A DNA stretch of 5,616 nucleotides from positions 1-5,616 of the forward strand of contig CAMLFJ010000250.1 of assembly GCA_946479205.1 (NCBI GenBank). Direction: 5' to 3'. The stretch is from an uncultured bacterium (lineage in GTDB: Bacteria; Methylomirabilota; Methylomirabilia; Rokubacteriales; CSP1-6). Position numbers and translations under genes: made by a program. The notes beneath the pieces are model-generated. The model saw only the letters and a list, made by a program, of their open reading frames with translations. It was not told where the DNA came from and did no database searches. Shown here one piece after another: positions 1 through 5,518 of this stretch (position 1 is its first letter; every line of letters begins with the position of its first letter).

Positions 1-157
1 GGCCCGGACGGGCCCCGAGCGCGCGCTGATCCCTGTCTCGATCTCGGCCTGAACGCCCGTCGAGCGGCTCGCCGACGACCGGGCCCCCGCCACCGACCTG
101 CCCGCCGATTGCCCGGTCCCACCGAACCCCGCGCGGCGCAGAGCGTGTCTAATCCGC
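1..157. other. Left edge: no gene assigned; ambiguous coding ends
   Basis: This stretch precedes the channel-fusion gene. Bases 2-52 on the + strand could be the last 16 codons of a gene ending in TGA at 50-52 (peptide end ...ALIPVSISA), with almost every third codon base G or C. The same third-position bias fits a - strand frame that is open from a possible GTG at 93 down to base 1, which would be the start of a divergent gene. The fragment is too short to choose. A 5-bp stem with a 4-base loop (1-5 pairing with 10-14) is present but could be coding. I see no convincing sigma-70 type promoter, and no good Shine-Dalgarno sequence before the ATG at 158. Confidence 0.3.
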
Positions 158-2053
158 ATGGACGGCACCATGCGGCAGGCGCTCCGGGGGCACTGGCCCG
201 AATACCTGATGGAAGCGGCCCATCTCGGGCTCTTCATGATTTCGGCCTGTGTTTTCGCGACCCTGCTGTATCACCCCGCGTCTCCTGTCGGCCCGGGATC
301 CTCACTGGGCGGAGGTCTCGGAGACGATCCGGTGAGGCGGCTCCTGATGGGCATCGCGATGGCGGCGACCGCCGTCGCGATCATCTACTCGCCGTGGGGG
401 CGCCGATCCGGTGCCCACTTCAATCCGGCGGTCACCCTGACCTTCTGGCGGCTCGGGAAGATCGCTGCCTGGGATGCCGCCTTCTACATCACTGCGCAGT
501 TCCTCGGAGGCCTGGCCGGGGTCGTCGTCGCCCGGGTGTGGCTCGGGGTCCCCGTTGCCCATCCCGTCGTCCACTACGCGGTGACGGTACCAGGATCCGC
601 CGGACCCCTGGTGGCCCTCGGAGCTGAGATCGCGATCTCCTTCATGCTGATGCTGGTGGTGCTGACCGTCTCCAACAGCCGGGCGGCGGCCCTGACCGGA
701 CTCTGCTCCGGTCTGCTGGTGGCGACGTACATCACGCTCGAGGCGCCGCTTTCCGGGATGAGCATGAATCCGGCGCGCACCTTGGCCTCCGCGATACCGG
801 CGGGGACGTGGACCGCCCTGTGGGTGTACTTCACCGGCCCGCTGATCGGGATGCTCGTGGCGGCGGACGTGTACCTGCTCCTGGCGCGGGGGCGGGAGGC
901 GTTGTGTGCCAAGCTTTACCACCACCCCGCGACGCGCTGCATCTTCCGATGCGGCTACGCCGGGCGGTCCGCCACGACCGTGGCGCCCGCCGGGCCGTGG
1001 GTGTCCGCCTCCGTGGTTGGTGCGCTGTGGCTGCTGGTGCTGCTGGCCGTCGCCACCCCGGCGGTGGTCGCCCAGCCAGCCGGGGGGCCGGACACCGAGG
1101 CGGGACGGGTCCGGGAGGTCGGCGCGATCGGGCTCACCGTGTCGGACATGGAGCGCTCGGTGGCGTTCTATCGGGACGTGCTCGGCTTCGAGAAGACGGC
1201 GGACGCCGAGGTGGCCGGCCCGGCCTACGAGCAGCTCACCGGCCTCGCCGGTCTACGCGCTCGCGTCGTGTCCATGCGGCTCGGCGCCGAACGCATCGAG
1301 CTCACTGAGTTTCTCGCAGCGCGCGGTCGCGCGGCCCCCGCCGACTCCAGGAGCAATGATGTCTGGTTCCAGCACGTCGCGATCATCACCAATGACATCG
1401 AGCAGGGATACCTCTGGCTCCGGCGGCACAACGTGCGACAGGTCTCGCCTGAACCCCAGCGTCTTCCGGACTGGAACCCGAAGGCGGGAGGGATCAAGGC
1501 CTTCTACTTCCGGGATCCCGACGGTCACCCGCTCGAGATCCTCGAGTTCCCACCCGACAAGGGCGAGGCGCGGTGGCACCGGCCGAGCGACCGGATCTTC
1601 CTCGGCATCGACCACACCGCGATCGTCGTCACGGACACCGGGACCAGCCTCCGTTTCTATCGTGATGTCCTGGGCATGAGGGTCGCGGGAGAGAGCGAGA
1701 ACTGGGGTCCGGAGCAGGAGCGGCTCAACGATGTCGTCGGGGCGCGCCTTCGCATCACCACGCTGCGGGCCGCGTCGGGGCCCGGCGTGGAGCTCCTCGA
1801 GTACCTGACCCCGCGCACCGGGCGGTCCGCTCCCGCGGATCCGGCCGTCAACGATCTGGCGCACTGGCATACCACGGTGGTCCCGGCCGATCCGGCGGCG
1901 ACCGCCACGCGGCTGCGGGTGGGCCGGGCCCCCTTCATATCACCGGGCGTGGTGATGCTGCCCGACCGCGCGCTGGGCTTCGGCGCAGGTTTCCTGGCGC
2001 GTGATCCGGACGGGCACGCACTACGTGTCACCGGACCGGAGGGCGTCCGGTGA
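158..2053 (+). CDS. Aquaporin/MIP channel fused to tandem extracytoplasmic VOC (glyoxalase-fold) domains
   Basis: 631 residues. Residues 15-245 form a complete MIP channel: six hydrophobic helices (about 18-40, 61-78, 103-128, 150-171, 176-197, 216-243) and both NPA motifs, SGAHFNPAVT (N89) and SMNPARTLAS (N204). Residues 250-265 form a Cys/His-rich tail (C250, H255, H256, C261, C265). A seventh hydrophobic segment follows (282-303), ending in VVA before Q306 like a signal peptidase I site. Two VOC domains (about 321-465 and 481-628) then follow, each with FYRDVLG, APAD...ND and DPDGH motifs. Basic residues before helix 7 suggest a cytoplasmic tail, so the VOC part should be periplasmic. Metal-site positions look incomplete: A323/E381/H406/E460 in the first and H486/E545/H571/R623 in the second. 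The VOC half has no cysteine. MIP proteins are usually about 230-280 residues and VOC proteins stand alone, so the fusion is unusual. The frame and codon bias run unbroken through the junction. Start ATG 158 lacks a clear ribosome site; ATG 170 is an alternative. Substrate unknown: small neutral solutes or aldehydes are guesses. Confidence 0.9.
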   Translation: MDGTMRQALRGHWPEYLMEAAHLGLFMISACVFATLLYHPASPVGPGSSLGGGLGDDPVRRLLMGIAMAATAVAIIYSPWGRRSGAHFNPAVTLTFWRLGKIAAWDAAFYITAQFLGGLAGVVVARVWLGVPVAHPVVHYAVTVPGSAGPLVALGAEIAISFMLMLVVLTVSNSRAAALTGLCSGLLVATYITLEAPLSGMSMNPARTLASAIPAGTWTALWVYFTGPLIGMLVAADVYLLLARGREALCAKLYHHPATRCIFRCGYAGRSATTVAPAGPWVSASVVGALWLLVLLAVATPAVVAQPAGGPDTEAGRVREVGAIGLTVSDMERSVAFYRDVLGFEKTADAEVAGPAYEQLTGLAGLRARVVSMRLGAERIELTEFLAARGRAAPADSRSNDVWFQHVAIITNDIEQGYLWLRRHNVRQVSPEPQRLPDWNPKAGGIKAFYFRDPDGHPLEILEFPPDKGEARWHRPSDRIFLGIDHTAIVVTDTGTSLRFYRDVLGMRVAGESENWGPEQERLNDVVGARLRITTLRAASGPGVELLEYLTPRTGRSAPADPAVNDLAHWHTTVVPADPAATATRLRVGRAPFISPGVVMLPDRALGFGAGFLARDPDGHALRVTGPEGVR

Positions 2054-2080
2054 GCCGCCCGGGTGACCCTCTCGCCCCGA

Positions 2081-2085
2081 AAGGA
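2081..2085 (+). promoter_or_regulatory. Possible Shine-Dalgarno for the zinc-finger gene
   Basis: AAGGA lies 11 bases before the ATG at 2097, slightly farther than ideal. It sits in the 43-base gap after the fusion gene, so the small gene can have its own ribosome entry even if cotranscribed. Confidence 0.4.
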
Positions 2086-2096
2086 CGGCAGGCAGA

Positions 2097-2333
2097 ATGA
2101 CTTGCAAGGAGGCCATCGAGGTCCTCGCCGAGTACATCGAGGCGAGCCTGACGTCCGAGCTCGCCGACGAGCTCGAGCGGCACCTGCGCGACTGCGCTCC
2201 GTGCCGCGCCTATCTCAGCACCTACCGGAAGACGCGGGAGCTGACCGCCGAGGTCGGCCGCGCGCCCATGCCGGAGGAGATGAAGCAGCGACTGCACCGC
2301 TTCCTGCTCGAACGCCTCTCCCGATCCGAGTAG
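2097..2333 (+). CDS. Small zf-HC2 (anti-sigma-like) zinc-finger protein
   Basis: 78 residues, soluble, no membrane segment. The sequence has C3 and then H29-x3-C33-x2-C36 (RHLRDCAPCRAYL), the pattern of the zinc-binding anti-sigma (ZAS, zf-HC2) fold, followed by a charged helical tail. In characterised ZAS proteins this domain binds an ECF sigma factor, and the Cys/His site can be redox-sensitive. Many family members are short soluble proteins of unknown role, as here. No sigma factor gene lies in the window, so an anti-sigma function is inference from the fold. It starts 43 bases after the fusion gene on the same strand, with no strong terminator between them, so cotranscription is likely. 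The first codon is followed closely by the Cys3 ligand, which supports this start. Confidence 0.82.
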   Translation: MTCKEAIEVLAEYIEASLTSELADELERHLRDCAPCRAYLSTYRKTRELTAEVGRAPMPEEMKQRLHRFLLERLSRSE

Positions 2334-2367
2334 CGCCAGCCGAAGTCGTGGTGGGGTGAGAGCGGGG

Positions 2368-2405
2368 CGGGCTCCTGACCACGGATGCTTGCCGTAGGGA
2401 GCCCG
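2368..2405 (+). terminator. Imperfect hairpin after the zinc-finger gene (possible terminator)
   Basis: An 8-bp perfect outer stem (2368-2375 CGGGCTCC pairing with 2398-2405 GGAGCCCG) encloses a second 4-bp stem (2381-2384 ACGG with 2392-2395 CCGT) and a 7-base loop. It starts 35 bases after the stop of the zinc-finger gene. No T-run follows, so it is not a classical intrinsic terminator. It could be a GC-rich terminator variant, a 3' RNA stabiliser, or leader structure for the SDR gene. Confidence 0.4.
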
Positions 2406-2473
2406 GGTCCAGCAAGAACGCGCAAGTAGCTGCCGGAATCCTTCTGCTCGCAGGAGCCCTCCTACTCGATGAC

Positions 2474-2503
2474 GGCGAGCCGGTGTCGGGCGAGCCGGCG
2501 ACA
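2474..2503 (+). repeat. 10-bp direct repeat and inverted repeat just before the SDR gene
   Basis: GGCGAGCCGG occurs at 2474-2483 and again at 2489-2498, a 15-base period. The second copy is flanked by inverted arms TGTCG (2484-2488) and CGACA (2499-2503), the right arm touching the Shine-Dalgarno sequence. The position suits an operator or an RNA fold controlling translation, but in such GC-rich DNA chance is possible. Confidence 0.35.
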
Positions 2504-2510
2504 GGAGGGG
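2503..2510 (+). promoter_or_regulatory. Strong Shine-Dalgarno for the SDR gene
   Basis: AGGAGGGG, with the AGGAGG core ending five bases before ATG 2514. This decides the start: an in-frame upstream codon at 2469 would add 15 basic residues that do not belong to the SDR fold and has no comparable ribosome site. Confidence 0.85.
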
Positions 2511-2513
2511 CAC

Positions 2514-3263
2514 ATGGGCGAGCTCGAGGGGAAGGTGGCGGTCGTGACGGGAGCCTCGAAGGGCATCGGCGCGGCCATCGCGAAGGGGCTGGGCGCGGCC
2601 GGGGCCGCGGTGGTCGTCAACTATGCCTCCAGCCGGGAGGGCGCCGACCGCGTGGTAGCCGAGATCACCGGCAAGGGCGGCCGGGCTGTCGCGGTCCAGG
2701 GCGACGTGGCCAAGGCGGCCGATGTGTTGCGGCTCTTCGAGGAGACGCGGCGAGCCTTCAGGCCGGTCGACGTGCTGGTGAACAACGCGGGGGTGTACCA
2801 GTTCGACCCGATCGAGTCGGTGAGCGAGAGCGAGTTCCATCGGCAGTTCGACACCAACGTGCTCGGCCCGATCCTGGCCATCCAGCAGGCGGTCAAGCAC
2901 TTCGGGCCCGAGGGCGGGAGCGTGATCAACGTCAGCTCGATTTCCAGCACCGCCGCGGTGCCGACCTCGGCGGTCTACTCGGCGACCAAGGGCGCGCTCG
3001 ACGCGCTGACCCGCGTGCTCGCCGCGGAGCTGGGGCCACGCAAGATCCGGGTGAATACCATCGCCCCCGGTGGGGTGGAGACCGAGGGCCTGCATCGCAT
3101 GGGCATCTCGGGTAGCGACTTCGAGAAGCAGATGGTGGCCCAGACCCCGCTCGGTCGCCTGGGCCAGCCCGACGACATCGCGGGCGTCGCGGTATTCCTC
3201 GCCTCGGACGCCGCGAGGTGGCTGACCGGTGAGCGCATCGCCGCCTCGGGCGGGTTGCGGTAG
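2514..3263 (+). CDS. Short-chain dehydrogenase/reductase (SDR), classical type
   Basis: 249 residues, the usual length of classical SDRs (about 250). It has the cofactor motif TGASKGIG (12-19), NNAG (90-93), the structural Asn N115, catalytic S142, and Y155-x3-K159 (YSATK), followed by IAPGGVET (183-190) and the C-terminal LTGERIAASGGLR. This is a complete catalytic tetrad, so it should be an active NAD(P)H-dependent oxidoreductase in the cytoplasm. The region after strand 2 (VNYASSREGAD) resembles FabG/glucose-1-dehydrogenase-like members. The substrate cannot be assigned, since SDR substrate loops diverge. It stands alone on the + strand, 180 bases after the zinc-finger gene, and converges on the LLM gene with a 30-base gap. 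A role in fatty acid synthesis is less likely, since no fab genes are nearby. Confidence 0.93.
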   Translation: MGELEGKVAVVTGASKGIGAAIAKGLGAAGAAVVVNYASSREGADRVVAEITGKGGRAVAVQGDVAKAADVLRLFEETRRAFRPVDVLVNNAGVYQFDPIESVSESEFHRQFDTNVLGPILAIQQAVKHFGPEGGSVINVSSISSTAAVPTSAVYSATKGALDALTRVLAAELGPRKIRVNTIAPGGVETEGLHRMGISGSDFEKQMVAQTPLGRLGQPDDIAGVAVFLASDAARWLTGERIAASGGLR

Positions 3264-3265
3264 CC

Positions 3266-3281
3266 CGGCTCGGAGGAGCCG
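3266..3281. terminator. Short hairpin between convergent genes
   Basis: A 6-bp stem (CGGCTC 3266-3271 with GAGCCG 3276-3281) and GGAG loop fill the 30-base gap between the stops of the SDR and LLM genes. It could act in both directions. Neither strand has a T-run, so intrinsic termination is uncertain. Confidence 0.35.
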
Positions 3282-3293
3282 CGCGCGGCGAGA

Positions 3294-4202
3294 TCAGCGG
3301 AACAGGTCGATCAGCTCCTGCAGCGCGACCATCTGGTTGCCTTTGGTCGACGAGGGCACGATGATCAGCGCCTTCACGCCCGCCGCGTACCAGGCCTCCA
3401 CGCCGTCGCGCACCTCTGATGGGCTGCCGTAGAGCGTGACCTGGGAGAGCCAGCGGTCGGACATGAGTGACGGGATCGTGTCCTCCTGGCCCGCCGCGAT
3501 GGCCTTGCGGATGGCCTGCATCTCGTCCTCGAAGCCGGCCTCGATCCAGTAGTTCTGGTAGTTCGGCAGCTTCACGTAGCCGGTCAGGGTGCGGCGGTTC
3601 ACCGCGGCGGCGGCCGCGCGGTCGGTGTCGATGCAGGTGGGCACCATGTTGCCGATGAAGAAATCGGGACCGGTGCGCGCGGCGTCGGGGAGGGCCTTGA
3701 GCGACTCGGGCATGTGCGAGCGTGCCGCGTTGGCCCACACCGCGCCCTGGGCGATCTCGGCCGACAGGGCCGTCATCTTCTTTCGAAGAGTCGCGAGGGT
3801 GATCGGGGGCAGCTCGCCCGCCAGCTTGGCGCCCGCTTTCAGATCTTGCACGAAGCGGCGCATGTCCTCGAGCGGCTTGCCCGGCTTGATGCCGAGGCGA
3901 TCGTGCGTCGGGCCGTGGCTGATCCCGACGCCGAAGCGGAAGCGCCCGCCGGACAGCTCGTGGATCAGCGCCGCGGTCTGGGCGAAGTCGAGGGCATGGC
4001 GGGTGTAGATGTTGGAGATGCTGGTGCCGAACGGGATGGTGCGGGTGGCGAGCGCGATGGCCTCGCAGAGGCCGAGGCCGTCGCCCAGGCTCGGGCAATA
4101 GAGCCCGGTGAAGCCCTCCTCCTCCAGACGCTTGGCCATCTCCACCGTGGTCTTGCGGCGGCCCGGGACGGCGGCGAGGCTGACCGCGGGCTTGCGCGTC
4201 AC
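3294..4202 (-). CDS. LLM-class flavin/F420-dependent oxidoreductase (luciferase-like)
   Basis: 302 residues from GTG at 4202. The protein shows the bacterial-luciferase-like TIM-barrel pattern: a first strand at about 5-12, the helix VEMAKRLEEEGFTGLYCPS (20-38), TIPFGTSISNIYTRHA (55-70), LSGGRFRFGVGISHG (83-97), and a C-terminal barrel end with YGSPSEVRDGVEAWYAAGVKALI (258-280). Family members use FMNH2 or F420 to oxidise or reduce small organic molecules. The GSP near 259-261 and the C-terminal pattern resemble F420-type members, but the cofactor is not decided by the sequence. The GTG overlaps the TGA of the nitroreductase gene by four bases (GTGA), which indicates translational coupling. 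The frame stays open upstream to 4604, but that part lies over the nitroreductase and reads as a low-complexity shadow. GTG 4208 is an alternative start. Confidence 0.9.
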   Translation of the reverse strand: MTRKPAVSLAAVPGRRKTTVEMAKRLEEEGFTGLYCPSLGDGLGLCEAIALATRTIPFGTSISNIYTRHALDFAQTAALIHELSGGRFRFGVGISHGPTHDRLGIKPGKPLEDMRRFVQDLKAGAKLAGELPPITLATLRKKMTALSAEIAQGAVWANAARSHMPESLKALPDAARTGPDFFIGNMVPTCIDTDRAAAAAVNRRTLTGYVKLPNYQNYWIEAGFEDEMQAIRKAIAAGQEDTIPSLMSDRWLSQVTLYGSPSEVRDGVEAWYAAGVKALIIVPSSTKGNQMVALQELIDLFR

Positions 4203-4819
4203 CGCCACGGGACCGCTCCACCCCAGCGGTTGAAGGAGGTGGTCTCCGTGGTCGGCTTCCGCTTGCTCGGGCCGTACGGCACCGCCGGGTAGCCGAGCGG
4301 GATGCAGAAGTGGAAGGTCATCTCCTTGGGGATGTCGAACATGGCGTGGAAGCGGTCCATGACCTTGGCGTGCAGCGTGGTGGGCAGCGAGCCGATGCCG
4401 AGCGCGTGCGCGGCCAGCATGAGGTTCTGGCAGGCCGGGATCACCGAGTTGGCGCCGCCGCCGGGGGCGGTGAAGGCGAAGACCACGCACGGGACGTCCT
4501 TCATGTCCTCGGACAGGCCCATCGCCGAGCGGTGGTTCTTGTCGGTGAGCGGGATGTCCTCGGGCTTCGTCCACTTGTGGTCGTCCCAGCGCTTGGCCCA
4601 CCACGCTTCCTTGTAGAGCGCGCCGAACTCGCGGATCTTCGCGCGGTCGTTCACGATCAGGAACCGCCCGGCCTGGTTGTTGCCGCCGTTGGGGGCCTTC
4701 ACCGCGGCTTCCATCAGCAGGTGGAGATCCTCGACCGGGATGGGATCGGGGCGGAGCTTTCGAGTAGACCGCTGGGTGAAGATCGCGTTGCCGATGGGCA
4801 TGGTCAGACGGTCCTGCAT
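4199..4819 (-). CDS. Nitroreductase-family flavoprotein
   Basis: 206 residues. FMN-binding signatures are visible: QRSTRKLRPDPIP (16-28), with the Arg/Ser/Arg phosphate-binding pattern; APNGGNNQAGRF (42-53), the equivalent of the PSAGNxQ loop; SVIPACQNLMLAAHALGIGS (125-144), the central helix; and IPLGYP (173-178). The C-terminal tail ends in FNRWGG. Members are cytoplasmic FMN enzymes that reduce nitro groups, quinones, flavins or enones with NAD(P)H; some act in dehalogenation or ring cleavage. The specific substrate is unknown. The ATG at 4819 follows a perfect AGGAGGT six bases upstream. The gene lies 24 bases after the hydrolase stop and its own stop overlaps the LLM start, so it is the middle of an operon. 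It may supply reduced flavin to the LLM enzyme or act on the same substrate. Confidence 0.92.
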   Translation of the reverse strand: MQDRLTMPIGNAIFTQRSTRKLRPDPIPVEDLHLLMEAAVKAPNGGNNQAGRFLIVNDRAKIREFGALYKEAWWAKRWDDHKWTKPEDIPLTDKNHRSAMGLSEDMKDVPCVVFAFTAPGGGANSVIPACQNLMLAAHALGIGSLPTTLHAKVMDRFHAMFDIPKEMTFHFCIPLGYPAVPYGPSKRKPTTETTSFNRWGGAVPWR

Positions 4820-4825
4820 GGACTT

Positions 4826-4832
4826 ACCTCCT
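4826..4832 (-). promoter_or_regulatory. Perfect Shine-Dalgarno for the nitroreductase gene
   Basis: The + strand reads ACCTCCT, which is AGGAGGT on the coding strand, six bases before the ATG at 4819. It is the strongest ribosome site of the - strand operon and suggests that the nitroreductase is its most highly translated member here. Confidence 0.85.
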
Positions 4833-4843
4833 GAGGGTGGACG

Positions 4844-5518
4844 TCACGCGGCGAGCACGCGCTCGAGCCAGCGGGCGACGTCGGCGATCTCTTCTGCCGA
4901 GACGGAGTGCGGGATCGGGTACTGGTGCCAGTCGATCCGGTAGCCGAGCTCGCCGAGCTGCGCGCGCCCCTGCTCGGCCATGGCCTGCGGGATCATCGGA
5001 TCGTGGAGGCCGTGCGCCCAGAAGATCGGCACGTCGCGGTTCGCGGGCGACAGCTCGGTGTCGAGCGTGTTGGCGAGCGGCAGGTAGCACGAGAGCGCGA
5101 GGATGCCGGCGAGCCGGTCCGGGTGGCGCAGCCCCACGTGGAGCGCCATCGCGCCGCCCTGGGAGAAGCCGGCGATCACGAGGCGGGCGGCGGCGATGCC
5201 GCGCTGCCGCTCCCGCGCGAGCAGCGCCTCGATCTGCCGCGCCGACTGGCGCACGCCCGCTTCGTCCTCGCGCCGCACGCCCGCGAGCGCGCGGATGTCG
5301 TACCACGCGCGCATGACGTGCCCCTGGTTGACGGTGACGGGCCGGAGCGGGGCGTGCGGGAAGATGAACCGGACGCGCGTCGTCGCGGACAGGCGCAGCT
5401 CGGGCACGATCGGCTCGAAGTCGTGCCCGTCGGCGCCGAGCCCGTGCATCCAGATCACCGCCGCGTCAGGATTCGGCGCGGTCTCGATCTCGATCGCTTC
5501 CAGCAGGTCTACCGGCAC
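4844..5518 (-). CDS. Alpha/beta-hydrolase, carboxylesterase/phospholipase (PF02230-like)
   Basis: 224 residues, matching the usual 210-230 of bacterial carboxylesterase/acyl-protein-thioesterase-like enzymes. It has the oxyanion strand VIWMHGLGADGHDF (21-34), RAWYDI (70-75), the nucleophile elbow GFSQGG with S119, D173 in HGLHDPMIP, and H204 in YPIPHS, so the Ser-Asp-His triad is complete. No signal peptide is seen; it is a cytoplasmic serine hydrolase of short esters or thioesters. The start is GTG at 5518. The AAGGAG before it runs into the start codon with no spacer, so initiation probably depends on coupling to the upstream gene, whose TAG lies 10 bases inside this frame. The neighbouring nitroreductase and LLM genes suggest a shared catabolic or modification pathway, which is inference. 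Confidence 0.91.
   Translation of the reverse strand: MPVDLLEAIEIETAPNPDAAVIWMHGLGADGHDFEPIVPELRLSATTRVRFIFPHAPLRPVTVNQGHVMRAWYDIRALAGVRREDEAGVRQSARQIEALLARERQRGIAAARLVIAGFSQGGAMALHVGLRHPDRLAGILALSCYLPLANTLDTELSPANRDVPIFWAHGLHDPMIPQAMAEQGRAQLGELGYRIDWHQYPIPHSVSAEEIADVARWLERVLAA

Noticed and set aside
109..153. TTGCCC (109-114) and TCTAAT (148-153) as a sigma-70 promoter for the fusion gene
   Set aside because: The spacing is 33 bases and the -10-like box is only four bases from the start codon.
1118..2041. ArsI-type C-As lyase, as a VOC partner of an arsenic-linked aquaporin
   Set aside because: ArsI needs an arsenic-binding cysteine pair; the VOC half here has no cysteine, and no ars genes are nearby.
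2390..2418. TTGCCG (2390-2395) as a -35 box for the SDR gene
   Set aside because: No acceptable -10 box occurs at the right distance, and the box lies in the hairpin.
2469..2513. Longer SDR start adding 15 residues
   Set aside because: The strong Shine-Dalgarno sequence lies inside this extension and points to ATG 2514.
2028..3095. Long - strand open frame of 355 codons over the SDR gene
   Set aside because: The SDR on the + strand has all catalytic motifs; the opposite frame is a GC-bias shadow without recognisable domains.
2932..4221. - strand open frame of 429 codons over the LLM gene
   Set aside because: It is out of frame with the LLM protein, extremely Arg/Pro/Gly-rich, and overlaps two motif-supported genes.
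4203..4604. Upstream extension of the LLM reading frame to give a 436-residue protein
   Set aside because: It lies wholly over the nitroreductase gene, which has clear FMN motifs and a perfect ribosome site. The extension reads as Arg/His/Pro-rich shadow sequence, and the luciferase-like fold begins only after GTG 4202.
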